Assembly: GCF_003086795.1 (NCBI RefSeq)
Contig: NZ_CP026003.1
Span: forward strand, 4,221,531 to 4,285,530
Length of the DNA: 64,000 nucleotides
Direction: 5' to 3'
Origin: Stenotrophomonas sp. SAU14A_NAIMI4_5
Lineage (GTDB): Bacteria > Pseudomonadota > Gammaproteobacteria > Xanthomonadales > Xanthomonadaceae
Of the stretch, positions 54,998-64,000 are shown piece after piece. Under the pieces are notes generated by a model that worked only from the letters and a program-made list of their open reading frames with translations, had not been told where the DNA came from and searched no databases. Made by a program: the position numbers and the translations under genes. How positions within the stretch are numbered: the first letter of the stretch is position 1; each line of letters opens with the position of its first letter.

Positions 54998-55891
54998 TCA
55001 GCGCAGCGCCAGGTCCACTGCGATGCCCGCAAACAGCGCCGCGCCCACCCAGTTGTTGTGCAGGAAGGCCTTGAAGCACGGGCCGCGCTCGCGGTTGCGG
55101 CAGATCCAGAATTCGTACACCACCAGCACTGCGGCCACGGCCACGCCGGCCAGGTAGTACCCGCCGAGCCCGCCGCGCACGCCCACCAGGGCCATCGTGG
55201 CCAGGAACAGCGCGTACAGCACGCCCTGGATGACCAGGTCCAGCTCGCCGAACAGGATGGCGGTGGAATGCGAGCCCATCTTCAGGTCGTCCTCGCGGTC
55301 GACCATGGCGTACCAGGTGTCATACGCGGTGGACCACAGGATGTTGCCCGCATACAGCAGCCACGCCAGCATCGGCACCTCGCCCTGCACGGCGGCGAAG
55401 GCCATCGGGATGCCCCAGCCGAAGGACATGCCCAGGTACACCTGCGGCAGGTGGGTGTAGCGCTTCAGGTAGGGGTAGCTGGCGGCCAGGAACACGCCGA
55501 TGAAGCTCAGGGCGATGGTCAGCCAGTTCAGGGTCAGCACCAGCCCGAAGGCCACCAGCATCAGCACGGCAAACAGCGCCAGCGCCGCGCGGCCGCTGAT
55601 CGCGCCGGTTGCCAGCGGGCGCGACCTGGTGCGCTCCACGTGCGGGTCCAGCCAGCGGTCGGCGTAATCGTTGATGACGCAGCCTGCAGAGCGGGTGAGC
55701 CAGACGCCGGCGGTGAACACGAACAGCGTCCACAGCGGCGGCAGGCCGCCGGTGGCCAGCCACAGCGCCCACCAGGTGGGCCACAGCAGCAGCAGGGTGC
55801 CGATCGGGCGATCGGCGCGCATCAGGGACCAGTAGTGACGCCAGCGCGGCGTCGGCGCCGGATGCGGCGCGGAAAGGGGGGTGTCAGCCAT
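54998..55891 (-). CDS. ubiA: 4-hydroxybenzoate polyprenyltransferase
   Basis: A 297-residue membrane prenyltransferase of ubiquinone biosynthesis. The first Asp-rich motif is [19 protein letters not shown], and the second is DREDDLKMG. About eight helices are present. It attaches the polyprenyl tail to 4-hydroxybenzoate in the inner membrane. The start MADTPLSAP at 55891 is the only suitable one. Confidence 0.95.
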   Translation of the reverse strand: MADTPLSAPHPAPTPRWRHYWSLMRADRPIGTLLLLWPTWWALWLATGGLPPLWTLFVFTAGVWLTRSAGCVINDYADRWLDPHVERTRSRPLATGAISGRAALALFAVLMLVAFGLVLTLNWLTIALSFIGVFLAASYPYLKRYTHLPQVYLGMSFGWGIPMAFAAVQGEVPMLAWLLYAGNILWSTAYDTWYAMVDREDDLKMGSHSTAILFGELDLVIQGVLYALFLATMALVGVRGGLGGYYLAGVAVAAVLVVYEFWICRNRERGPCFKAFLHNNWVGAALFAGIAVDLALR

Positions 55892-55935
55892 GGCGATAGG
55901 ATACTCCTGCGCTGGAGGGTCGGCGGCGCGGGCCT

Positions 55936-55974
55936 CGAAAAGACAAGGCCCGATGCGCCTGCGCGCACCGGGCC
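55936..55974 (-). terminator. Rho-independent terminator of the wzc-like gene
   Basis: On the minus strand, GGCCCGGTGCGC / GCGCATCGGGCC (12 bp, one G-T pair) with loop GCAG, followed by TTGTCTTTTC. It sits 25 bases after the wzc-like stop. Confidence 0.85.
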
Positions 55975-55998
55975 CCGGTGTCCTGCCCTGCGAAAAGA

Positions 55999-58224
55999 TC
56001 AGGCCTTTTCGTCGGACTTGTACTCGTAGTAACCGTAGCTGTAATAGCCCGTGGCACGCTTCTCGACCGCGTTGAAGATCGCACCCTTGATCTGCACGCC
56101 GTTCTGCTCGAAGCGCTGCAGCGTCAGCTCGATTTCCTTGGACTGGTTCACGCCGAAACGGGTGACCAGCAGGCTCGAGCCAGCGTGGGTGGCGACCAGC
56201 GCCGGATCGGTCACGGCCAGGATCGGCGGCGTATCGACGATCACCAGGTCGTACTTGCCGGACATGTCCTGCAGCAGCTGCGCGAAGCGCGGGTGCATCA
56301 GCAGCTCGGCCGGGTTCGGCGGAATGTCACCACGCACCATGTAGTGCATGTTGTCCAAGCCGGACACCGGATGGATCACGTCGTCGACGCTGAGCTTGCC
56401 GCCCAGCACGTCCGACAGGCCCTTCTGGTGCGACACACCCAGGATCTTGTGCAGCGTGCCCTTGCGCATGTCGGCGTCGATGACCAGCACGCGCTGGCCC
56501 GCCTGCGCGATGACCGCGGCCAGGTTGGTGGACACGAAGGTCTTGCCCACGCCCGGGCGCGGGCCCGAGATGGTCAGGATGTTGTTCTTCGCTTCCAGCA
56601 TGGCGAAGTGCAGGCTGGTACGCAGGCTGCGCAGCGCTTCCACGGTCGGATCGGCCGGGGCGGTCACCGCCAGCAGGTGCTGGCGACCGTCGGCCACCAC
56701 GCGCGTACCGTGCTTGCCCTTGCGCAGCTTGGGCAGCGTGTTGGACACGCTGAGCGGGATCGCGGCGTAGACCGGCAGGCCCAGGGCCTCGATGTCCGCC
56801 GGATCTTCGATGCCCGGGTTGAGCATGCGCTGGAGGAGCACCAGCACAATGGCCAAGAACGCGCCCAGCAGGGTTGCAATGCCTACGATCAAAGCCTTGC
56901 GCGGCTTGACCGGCTTTGCAATATCGACAACGGCCTGGTCGACGATCCTGACATTGCCCACCGCTCCCGCCCGCGCAACGTCCAGCTGCTGTGCCTGGTT
57001 CAACAGTGCGGTGTACAGCTCATTGCTGACCTGAAGGTCGCGCGTAAGACGCAGCAGCTCCTGCTGGGTATCAGGCAACTGGCCAACCTGGCGCTGGAAA
57101 CCGGCTTTGCGTCCTTCCAAGTCACCGATCTGCTTGAGCAGGGCGCGATACGCCGGGTGCTCGCGAGTGAAGCTGCGATCCATCTCCGCCTGCTTGAGAC
57201 GCAGCGTCTGGATGCTGGCCTCGACCGCAACTTCCTGTTCCAGAAGCCCCTTGGTCTGCATGGTGATGTCGACCGAATTGGCGCGCGACTGATAGGCCGT
57301 CATCGCCTCTTGAGCCTGTTCGACCTGGCGGCGGATGGTTGGCAGCTGATCCTTGACGAACTGCAGCTGTGAGGCTGCTTCGGCAGAGCTGCGATCCACA
57401 TTCTGGCGCACATAGCCATCGGCCACCCGCTGGACCAGCGACTCGGCCAGCGCGGGGTCGAAACCTTCGTAGCTCAGCTGCAGGATGCCGGAGTCCTTGC
57501 CCCTCTCGAATGCCTTGATGTCTTCCTGCAGATCAGCAATGACATCGAGCCGCCGCAGCTTCGTAATGTCGAACCTTGTGCCCGGATTGGCACGCAGGGT
57601 GGCAATCTCGATCGTTACGCCTTGGCCGGTAGCCGGCTTGCCGACCTCGCCACGCAGCACCTGCTCCCCGTCCTGGTCAAACAGACTGAAGGTGCCGGGC
57701 TTGTCACCAGCCTCCAGCACCAACGTCGTATCGATCAGCGCCGCGGGCACTGCAAGCAGGTGAACGTCCAACGCTTCACCACCCCAACCGTAACGCGTGA
57801 GGCCCAGCGGTGCCGGCGCGAGCTCATCAGCGCTCATGGGCTTGAATCTGCGCGCCACGAAGCCGCCGATCAGCGGGAAGCGCTGCGCTTCCACAGTGGT
57901 GTCCAACTTCAACTGATCAACGGCCATCCCAACGACAGTCCGCGACGTCAGCAATGCAACTTCCGTGGTGGCGGCAGTGCTCCCCCCTCCGCCCAGCGAA
58001 GCGAGGTCCGCCAAACCTGGAATTGAGGGCATCTTGGACTCGACCTGGATCATGGCCTGAGCCTGATAGACCGGCGCCGCGATCAACGCATACGCCGCAC
58101 TGACGATGAAGAACAGCGCCGTAGCACCGATGATCCACCACTTGCGATCCAGCAACGTCCCCAAGAGCTCCCGCAGATCAACTTCGTCGTCCTTGGCTAC
58201 GCGTGCATCCGTTTGCTTAGTCAT
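55999..58224 (-). CDS. Wzc/GumC-like polysaccharide co-polymerase with BY-kinase domain
   Basis: A 741-residue protein. A short cytoplasmic N-terminus and helix 1 (about 30-50) precede a Wzz periplasmic domain with coiled coil (about 310-420). Helix 2 (near 470) leads to a cytoplasmic tyrosine-kinase domain. That domain has Walker [10 protein letters not shown] (Lys near 561), Walker A' [11 protein letters not shown] and Walker [11 protein letters not shown]. The end carries a tyrosine cluster, YYSYGYYEY, for autophosphorylation. It controls polymer length and export. No Wza-type export porin is adjacent in the window. ATG 58224 follows AAGTGGAAGCG. Confidence 0.92.
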   Translation of the reverse strand: MTKQTDARVAKDDEVDLRELLGTLLDRKWWIIGATALFFIVSAAYALIAAPVYQAQAMIQVESKMPSIPGLADLASLGGGGSTAATTEVALLTSRTVVGMAVDQLKLDTTVEAQRFPLIGGFVARRFKPMSADELAPAPLGLTRYGWGGEALDVHLLAVPAALIDTTLVLEAGDKPGTFSLFDQDGEQVLRGEVGKPATGQGVTIEIATLRANPGTRFDITKLRRLDVIADLQEDIKAFERGKDSGILQLSYEGFDPALAESLVQRVADGYVRQNVDRSSAEAASQLQFVKDQLPTIRRQVEQAQEAMTAYQSRANSVDITMQTKGLLEQEVAVEASIQTLRLKQAEMDRSFTREHPAYRALLKQIGDLEGRKAGFQRQVGQLPDTQQELLRLTRDLQVSNELYTALLNQAQQLDVARAGAVGNVRIVDQAVVDIAKPVKPRKALIVGIATLLGAFLAIVLVLLQRMLNPGIEDPADIEALGLPVYAAIPLSVSNTLPKLRKGKHGTRVVADGRQHLLAVTAPADPTVEALRSLRTSLHFAMLEAKNNILTISGPRPGVGKTFVSTNLAAVIAQAGQRVLVIDADMRKGTLHKILGVSHQKGLSDVLGGKLSVDDVIHPVSGLDNMHYMVRGDIPPNPAELLMHPRFAQLLQDMSGKYDLVIVDTPPILAVTDPALVATHAGSSLLVTRFGVNQSKEIELTLQRFEQNGVQIKGAIFNAVEKRATGYYSYGYYEYKSDEKA

Positions 58225-58821
58225 CGCTTCCACTTCATCTCGGGAACCATCGACGTATACGAAGGTTCGTACTGAATCCAAAAACCGTGCGCGTCGCGCA
58301 AGCGGCTCCCTGCGTCAGGGGCATTCGATCAAGGTCACTCATCCCCAAGCAAGACGTCCATTGCCGGCAAGCCGCGCGACCTGGGTACAGACAGCCTCCC
58401 AGCATACCTCATCTGAATCCGGCTTGCTTCCAGCCCCCGCCAGGGTGGGACAGCCCCCCGGCTTATCCCGAAGCCTGCAATCCCCTGTGCTGCTATCATC
58501 GCCGACCCTTTACGGAGCGTGCCATTCCGGCCGCCGGGGCCTGTCAAGCATAACTGTGACCGAGTTCCGGGACCTCAACCACCCCGATCAAGCGAAATTG
58601 GCTTCCGGAGGCGACCGCCCAACCTGACCAGCACGCGCCTTGGGCCCAGCGCCGCCCAGATCAACGCAGTGTAGTACGATCAGTAGGTTGGGTAAGCTGC
58701 AGCCATCGAGGCAATGGATGCCGTCGGCCAAGACGCGAGGCATCCGCCGCAGGAAGCATGGCCTGAAAGAGTGTGCATTTTTGCCACTTTTTCCAATCAA
58801 TAATAAATGGAAAACAGATCG
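58225..58821. other. 597-base divergent regulatory region of the EPS locus
   Basis: Between wzc (minus) and ugd (plus). No ORF. The 45 bases before ugd are AT-rich (CATTTTTGCCACTTTTTCCAATCAATAATAAATGG) in contrast to the flanks, consistent with a promoter/leader, but no firm -35/-10 pair was set. No JUMPStart/ops element was seen. Confidence 0.5.
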
Positions 58822-59988
58822 ATGAAGATTGCCATTGCCGGCACTGGCTACGTAGGGCTGTCCAACGCAATACTGCTTGCCCAGAATCACGAAGTAGTCG
58901 CGTTCGACATATCCGCAGAGCGTGTCGATAAAATCAATTCGCGGATTTCGCCGATCGCGGATCCGGAGATCGAGACGTACCTGGCCAACCATCGCCTGGA
59001 TCTGCGGGCGACTCTGGACGTCAAGGATGCATGCGAAGGCGCCGCATTCGTCGTGATTGCCACGCCCACCGATTACGACCCGTCGACGAACTGCTTTGAC
59101 ATTGAGTCTGTCGAGTCCGTGGTACGAAACGTCGTGGAAATCAACCCGTCTGCGGTGATGATCATCAAGTCGACGGTACCCGTGGGCTGCACGAAGCGAC
59201 TGAAGGATCTATTCGTCACCGACAACGTAATCTTCTCGCCGGAATTTCTGCGGGAGGGCCGCGCCCTTCATGACAACCTTTATCCAAGCAGGATCATTGT
59301 AGGCGAGCGATCCGATCGCGCGGAGCTGTTCGCTGCCCTGTTGGCGGAAGGCGCGATTGCCAAGGACATCCCGGTACTGTTCACCGATTCGAGTGAAGCC
59401 GAGGCGATCAAGCTTTTCGCCAACACTTACCTCGCCATGCGTGTCGCCTTCTTCAACGAACTCGATACATACGCCGCTTCGCACGAGTTGAATCCCCGGC
59501 AGATCATCGACGGGGTGAGCCTCGATCCGAGAATTGGGAGCCACTATAACAATCCCTCGTTTGGTTACGGCGGCTACTGTCTGCCCAAGGATACGAAGCA
59601 GCTGCTGGCAAACTACAGCGACGTTCCGCAGAACCTGATACACGCGATCGTCGAAGCGAACCGGACGCGCAAGGACTTCATCGCCAGCGAAATAATCAAG
59701 CGCAACCCTGAGACTGTCGGCATCTATCGCCTCACCATGAAAGCCGGCTCGGACAATTTCCGCTCCTCTGCAATCCAGGGCGTCATGAAGCGGATCAAGG
59801 CAAAGGGAATTCGAGTGATTGTCTATGAGCCGTCCCACAAGTCTGAACACTTCTTCCATTCGCCGGTCGTCACCTCTCTGGCTGAGTTCAAGCAGGGTGC
59901 CGACATCATCATTGCAAACAGGCTCACAGATGAGCTGACCGATGTAGCCGCAAAAGTTTTCACGCGCGACATCTTTGGCGCAGACTGA
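58822..59988 (+). CDS. ugd: UDP-glucose 6-dehydrogenase
   Basis: A 388-residue NAD-dependent enzyme oxidising UDP-glucose to UDP-glucuronate. It has an N-terminal Rossmann GTGYVGLS (residues 6-13), catalytic Cys253 in [12 protein letters not shown], Lys in [23 protein letters not shown] and a C-terminal NAD-fold. It supplies uronic acid for the polymer. ATG 58822 starts MKIAIAG; ATG 58807 is in frame but less typical. It heads the polymer operon. Confidence 0.95.
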   Translation: MKIAIAGTGYVGLSNAILLAQNHEVVAFDISAERVDKINSRISPIADPEIETYLANHRLDLRATLDVKDACEGAAFVVIATPTDYDPSTNCFDIESVESVVRNVVEINPSAVMIIKSTVPVGCTKRLKDLFVTDNVIFSPEFLREGRALHDNLYPSRIIVGERSDRAELFAALLAEGAIAKDIPVLFTDSSEAEAIKLFANTYLAMRVAFFNELDTYAASHELNPRQIIDGVSLDPRIGSHYNNPSFGYGGYCLPKDTKQLLANYSDVPQNLIHAIVEANRTRKDFIASEIIKRNPETVGIYRLTMKAGSDNFRSSAIQGVMKRIKAKGIRVIVYEPSHKSEHFFHSPVVTSLAEFKQGADIIIANRLTDELTDVAAKVFTRDIFGAD

Positions 59989-60051
59989 ACAGCGGCTTCA
60001 AACCAAAGCCCGATCTCAGCGTGAAGGCTGTACTCATCAGGCCCCATTTTC

Positions 60052-60573
60052 ATGGCATTCCAGCATTTCAAGCACGACCTGAGGGCCAACCACTGGTCTG
60101 GCCCCAAGGCGCTAGTTGCTCCACTGCTTTCGCCAGCAGTCCTTCTGCTCCTCCTGCACCGGACTGCAGCGAGGCTCCGGCGGGTGCCTGTTGTTGGAAA
60201 ACCGCTCGCTTTGTTGACCTGGCGGCTCAATACCCTATTGACGACATGCCACGTCAATCCCCGCTGCACCATCGGTGGCGGCCTGTTCCTCCCGCACCCA
60301 GCGTCAATCGTGATTGGTGAACGCGTGCGTATCGGCAGCAACGTGACCATCTATCAGAGCGTCACGTTGGGAACCTCGGTCCCTGACTCGCTGGCTTATC
60401 CAATCGTCGAGGATGGTGTAACGATCTATGCCGGCGCGGTCATCGTCGGCGCCGTCAACATTGGCCGTGGGGCGATCATCGGCGCGAACGCATTCGTCAA
60501 TACGGACGTCGCAGCAGGCTCTGTGTTTGCGGGCGTTCCTGCCCGTGAAGTTCCTCGCCGCGCGGCACGCTGA
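60052..60573 (+). CDS. Serine-acetyltransferase-like hexapeptide acetyltransferase
   Basis: A 173-residue protein. An N-terminal hydrophobic segment precedes left-handed beta-helix repeats (CHVNPRCTIGGGLFLPHPASIVIGERVRIGSNVTI, YAGAVIVGAVNIGRGAIIGANAFV). The sequence matches WcaB/CysE-like acetyltransferases of polysaccharide loci, so O-acetylation of an EPS subunit is likely. It follows ugd by 63 bases and precedes the flippase by two bases. Confidence 0.85.
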   Translation: MAFQHFKHDLRANHWSGPKALVAPLLSPAVLLLLLHRTAARLRRVPVVGKPLALLTWRLNTLLTTCHVNPRCTIGGGLFLPHPASIVIGERVRIGSNVTIYQSVTLGTSVPDSLAYPIVEDGVTIYAGAVIVGAVNIGRGAIIGANAFVNTDVAAGSVFAGVPAREVPRRAAR

Positions 60574-60575
60574 CT

Positions 60576-62018
60576 GTGAAAAAGCTGGAAAATCTCCTGT
60601 CCATGCTCGCCGTTCCGCTGTCGATGGCACTTGCCATTGCAGCCATGCTGGGCATCCAGCTTCTGGCTCCGCATCTGTTGACGGCTGGCGAGTACGCACG
60701 CTTTTCCACGCTGTGGTCCGTTGCGCAGCTGCTGTCGGTTGCACTTTTTGAATGGCTGCGGATTTCAACACTTCGCTTTTCCCATTCCGATGGCAAGCAC
60801 TTGGTTGCGTATAGCACCCCGCTGAAGCGCGGATACGCTCTGCTCGGATCGGTGACGATAGCCGCGGCGGTTCTGATGCTGCTGCTCAAGCACGCATTCC
60901 CCTGGGCGACCTTGGCCTCGGCCTGCCTCTTTTTCGCCGCCGCGAAAGGCTGCTTCGATGGGCAACAGGCCCTCTTCCGTGCGGGAGAACTGAACAGAAG
61001 CTACGCGCTGTCGTGGACCGCCAGCGGAGCAGCAGCGCTGCTGTTGTTCACCACTGCTTCCCACTTCTATGGTGAAGCAACGTTGGGCATCGCCGCCCTC
61101 GCCCTTGCCTACGCAGCCTCTGCCATTGCATTCTTTCGCGTATCCCATCGCGCCACGCCAAAGCAGGCGGGTGCGCCGGAGAAGACGCTGGCGGAGATCT
61201 TCCGATATGGAGCCTATGTTTCCGTATCGTCGATCGTCACGGCTCTGTTTCCCGCCCTGGTAAGAGCGCTTGCCCTGGCATGGGGAAATGAGGCTGACCT
61301 GGCGGGAAGCCTGCTGATGATCGATCTTTCACAGCGCGTCCTGCTTTCCGCAGGGACGGTCATCAACATCGTCATCCTGACCAAGGCGATACGCCTGATG
61401 GACCGCCAGGATGCCAGCGCCTCTACGCGCACCCAGGTGCTGGGCACCTCCATGCTGCTGCTCCCCTGCATTGCGGGCTTCCTCGCGGTGTATCCGCAGA
61501 TCGGCGAATTGTTCCCACCGCCAGCATTCAAGGATGCATTCATCGAGTCCGCGCTTCCCGCCACCATTGCGGCCGGCCTGATCGCACTGCGCGTCTACGC
61601 TGTTGATCCGCTGTTCGTCATTTCCAAGAAGACGCACCTCGCGATATGGGGCACGATGGTTTCGATCGTCGTCCACGTGGTTACAGCATGGATTCTCCAG
61701 GACCGCTGGGGGCCGACTGCGGACGCATTGCTGAACGTTCCCCTATTGGTTTCAGCATGCGCCGGCCTGGCCACATCCGCCGGACTGGCCATGCGCATGG
61801 CGGGGATACGGTTTCCGACGGGATCGATTGCATTGCTGTGTGGGTTCTCGATCGCGCTCTATTGCACCACCTCGGTGGTCCAGATGGACAATGCGATCCT
61901 CAATCTGATTGCCCGCACCGCGATGGGCAGCATTACTTATGTACTGCTCTTGGTCCTGCTTGGCAGGAATCTGATAGCGCTTCTCAAGCGCGCGCCACTG
62001 CCAGCCGCACACGACTAG
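60576..62018 (+). CDS. Wzx-type polysaccharide flippase
   Basis: A 480-residue membrane protein with about twelve helices and a MATE-like/MOP arrangement. It starts at GTG 60576 (GTGAAAAAGCTGG). Low motif content fits Wzx flippases, and context within the EPS operon supports it. It should flip lipid-linked oligosaccharide across the inner membrane. Its stop TAG abuts the ATG at 62019. Confidence 0.8.
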   Translation: MKKLENLLSMLAVPLSMALAIAAMLGIQLLAPHLLTAGEYARFSTLWSVAQLLSVALFEWLRISTLRFSHSDGKHLVAYSTPLKRGYALLGSVTIAAAVLMLLLKHAFPWATLASACLFFAAAKGCFDGQQALFRAGELNRSYALSWTASGAAALLLFTTASHFYGEATLGIAALALAYAASAIAFFRVSHRATPKQAGAPEKTLAEIFRYGAYVSVSSIVTALFPALVRALALAWGNEADLAGSLLMIDLSQRVLLSAGTVINIVILTKAIRLMDRQDASASTRTQVLGTSMLLLPCIAGFLAVYPQIGELFPPPAFKDAFIESALPATIAAGLIALRVYAVDPLFVISKKTHLAIWGTMVSIVVHVVTAWILQDRWGPTADALLNVPLLVSACAGLATSAGLAMRMAGIRFPTGSIALLCGFSIALYCTTSVVQMDNAILNLIARTAMGSITYVLLLVLLGRNLIALLKRAPLPAAHD

Positions 62019-63332
62019 ATGATGCACATGAACGCACCCCAGACCCACACAATCGCCTTGCGTGTCGCACCCGCATGGATCGGCGCCTTCGTGATAGCGA
62101 AGGTCCTTTACCTGCTTCTGGTCCAGAATGAGAACAGCCCTACACCGATCGATGAGCTGATGTGCCTGCTGCTCGTCCCCACGATTGCATTGGGCTTGAG
62201 CAGGCGCTGGCGTGCACATGCACCGCTGCTGGTTCCGTTCGGAATTTTTTCGATCATCGGCATTGTCTCCGCCCTGCTTTCTCCCTATGGCGGCGTTCCG
62301 CAGCCGATGGCCAGCCTGTACGACGCTGCGCTGGAATCCAAGCTACTGATCGTATTCCTCGCGTTCCATATCATTTCCCTGCGATCGACTGCGCATCGGA
62401 AGGACCTGTCGCAGATCTGCTGGATTTTCCTGGCATTGGGCCTGGCAAACGCCCCCTTCGTGATCGTCGACCTGTTCTCCAACGGCGTTGGCATACATGG
62501 CCAGGCGCTCGTGCCCCGCGTGGGCCTCTTCCAGCCCAACGGCATCTTCTATTCGCATACCGAAAGCGTCTGGGTAATGCTGATTGCGAGTGGCTGCGCT
62601 TACTACCTCTTCCTCGAGAGGAAGTCGATCTTCCGCCTGCTCGCACTGGCCTTCATCACGTCATTGGTGGTACTGCACTTCTCCGCCAAGGAGACCATCG
62701 CACTGTTCTGTGCGGCAATGTTCATCGTCAATGCCGGCCGCGGATCGGCCATGCGGCTGATGTGGGGCGCGGGCCTGCTCGGCCTGATTGTTGCAGTCTG
62801 GAATTTCACGCCTGTTGGTGCAGCCGTATCCGGCCAGCTCTCCTACTACCTCGGCCAAGGTAGTGAGGAAATGGCTCGCACCGCGCTGACGACGACTTCC
62901 GTAAAGATTGCGAATGACAGCTTTCCACTTGGCAGTGGCGCCGGTACTTTTGCCAGCGCACCTTCCTACAAGCTGGGCTACAGCGATGTCTATCGCGTGT
63001 ACGGCCTGGACCGGGTCTATGGCATTTCCCAGGAAACAGGAAACTTCATTACCGACGTCTTCTGGCCAAAGATTCTCGGACAGTCAGGCTACATCGGCTT
63101 GATAGCGTACCTGATATTCATTTTCCGCCTTGGCATTCCTGCATTGCGCCGCTACTCCAGCACCCGCTCCCACAGCTCCGCGCTGGCAAGCATGGCCTGG
63201 ATTGCGGCCGTGATCATTTCACTTGCATCGGTCCCGTTCAACAACGAGTTCTTCCTCATAGCCCTGGCGGTGTTCCTCGCTTTCGCTAGAACCGATACAC
63301 CCGAATCGATCAACAAGGAGCCGCCCCAATGA
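62019..63332 (+). CDS. Wzy-type polysaccharide polymerase/O-antigen ligase-like protein
   Basis: A 437-residue membrane protein with ten to twelve helices and a long periplasmic loop near 290-345 (GQGSEEMARTALTTTSVKIANDSFPLGSGAGTFASAP). That loop resembles the SxPLGSGxGxF block of Wzy/WaaL-family proteins. It should polymerise the repeat units. It starts right after the flippase stop; its own TGA overlaps the acyltransferase ATG. Confidence 0.82.
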   Translation: MMHMNAPQTHTIALRVAPAWIGAFVIAKVLYLLLVQNENSPTPIDELMCLLLVPTIALGLSRRWRAHAPLLVPFGIFSIIGIVSALLSPYGGVPQPMASLYDAALESKLLIVFLAFHIISLRSTAHRKDLSQICWIFLALGLANAPFVIVDLFSNGVGIHGQALVPRVGLFQPNGIFYSHTESVWVMLIASGCAYYLFLERKSIFRLLALAFITSLVVLHFSAKETIALFCAAMFIVNAGRGSAMRLMWGAGLLGLIVAVWNFTPVGAAVSGQLSYYLGQGSEEMARTALTTTSVKIANDSFPLGSGAGTFASAPSYKLGYSDVYRVYGLDRVYGISQETGNFITDVFWPKILGQSGYIGLIAYLIFIFRLGIPALRRYSSTRSHSSALASMAWIAAVIISLASVPFNNEFFLIALAVFLAFARTDTPESINKEPPQ

Positions 63333-64000
63333 AGGGAAGTGAACGACAGGATGGCCTCCAGGCGCTGAGACTGGTCGCTGCGCTTCTGGTAGTCATCACT
63401 CATGCAAGTTTCTACACGCACGAACGCCTGAGTAGTGAAATGCCGGTGTGGAGCCCTGGCGCCATCGGCGTGGACATCTTCTTCGTCATCAGTGGCTTCG
63501 TCATGATGCTTACTGCAGATGGCTTCATGAATCGCCCCGATGGCTGGAAGGTGTTCGCGGCACGCCGGGTTCTCCGAATCGTGCCGATGTACTGGCTGGC
63601 GACATCAATAAAGCTCATTTCGCTGCTGGTTGTACCGAGCGTCGTGCTGCACGCGGAACTGGAGCCGTCCAAGGTAGTGCTCTCGTATCTACTTCTGCCC
63701 AGCACAAACGTCGATGGACGCTTCGAACCACTGCTGGGTGTCGGCTGGACGCTCATCTTTGAAATGTTTTTCTACGCCGTGTTTACGCTCGCTCTGGTGT
63801 TGCGCACCAACGTGATCGCGTTCGTCGGATCAGTGCTGGGTGTCTGCATTCTGATCTCCGCATTCCGGGAACCGAGCTGGAACGCGGCAACCATGTACTT
63901 CAACCCCATCGTTGGCTTCTTTTTCGTGGGCATGGTCTTCGCGTTGATCAAGGACAAGATCGATGCCCGGGTGCTGTTGGCGGCAAGTGTGGTCGGATTG
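63329..64000 (+). CDS. Acyltransferase 3 family protein, truncated by window edge
   Basis: At least 224 residues; no stop is reached. The start overlaps the polymerase stop (ATGA) after GGAGCCGCCCC. The N-terminus shows the PF01757 pattern: QDGLQALRLVAALLVVITHASFY (His in the first helix) and IGVDIFFVISGFVMML. Such proteins O-acylate (acetylate or succinylate) sugars of EPS or lipopolysaccharide. It belongs to the same operon; the 3' end lies beyond the window. Confidence 0.85.
   Translation, partial: MKGSERQDGLQALRLVAALLVVITHASFYTHERLSSEMPVWSPGAIGVDIFFVISGFVMMLTADGFMNRPDGWKVFAARRVLRIVPMYWLATSIKLISLLVVPSVVLHAELEPSKVVLSYLLLPSTNVDGRFEPLLGVGWTLIFEMFFYAVFTLALVLRTNVIAFVGSVLGVCILISAFREPSWNAATMYFNPIVGFFFVGMVFALIKDKIDARVLLAASVVGL

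Overview
The window is high-GC DNA whose gene content and repeats point to a xanthomonad, most likely the Stenotrophomonas maltophilia complex. This is inferred from GTAG-bounded palindromic (SMAG-type REP) repeats, many TonB receptors, and the comM, ubiA and BLUF gene content. No tRNA, rRNA, CRISPR array, complete IS element or prophage was recognised. Genes are tightly packed on both strands.

1-17 kb is a stress and light-response island behind comM. It holds a GAF histidine kinase, a hybrid histidine kinase with receiver, three separate BLUF blue-light proteins, and three ferritin-like DUF892 proteins. It also has two cysteine hydrolases of the isochorismatase family, a Fet4-like small membrane protein, DNA ligase D, a DUF3606 protein and a manganese catalase. 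The module 'DUF892 - small membrane protein - isochorismatase-family hydrolase' occurs twice, at 4.6-6.0 kb and 10.4-12.2 kb. BLUF genes lie on the opposite strand beside both copies. 17.1-17.6 kb holds gene remnants: a LytTR domain tail and a fragment of a gene that is intact at 33.2 kb.

17.7-25.5 kb carries a class C-type serine hydrolase, a large secreted protein of unknown function, a CSS-motif EAL phosphodiesterase, a CPBP membrane protease and small membrane or hypothetical genes. 25.9-30.9 kb is a 1572-residue RHS/YD-repeat protein with a distinct C-terminal tip. A small lipoprotein gene overlaps its stop codon, which resembles a toxin-immunity pair. 31-34 kb has short hypothetical genes in a dense array of palindromic repeats.

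34-51 kb holds two TonB-dependent receptors, one coupled to a Tat-type class V aminotransferase. It also holds a HAD phosphatase, an ExoD protein, a PQQ-type sorbosone dehydrogenase with a DUF2231 membrane partner, two immunity-like genes (DUF2185 and DUF7668-like), a VOC protein, a TPM protein, an M3-like peptidase, a YiiX-like hydrolase and a tiny Gln-rich protein.

51.6-55.9 kb has an acyl-CoA synthetase convergent with an AtoE short-chain fatty acid transporter, then ubiA. 56-64 kb is an exopolysaccharide locus. A Wzc-like chain-length determinant/tyrosine kinase is divergent from an operon of UDP-glucose dehydrogenase, hexapeptide acetyltransferase, flippase, polymerase and an acyltransferase that runs off the right edge.
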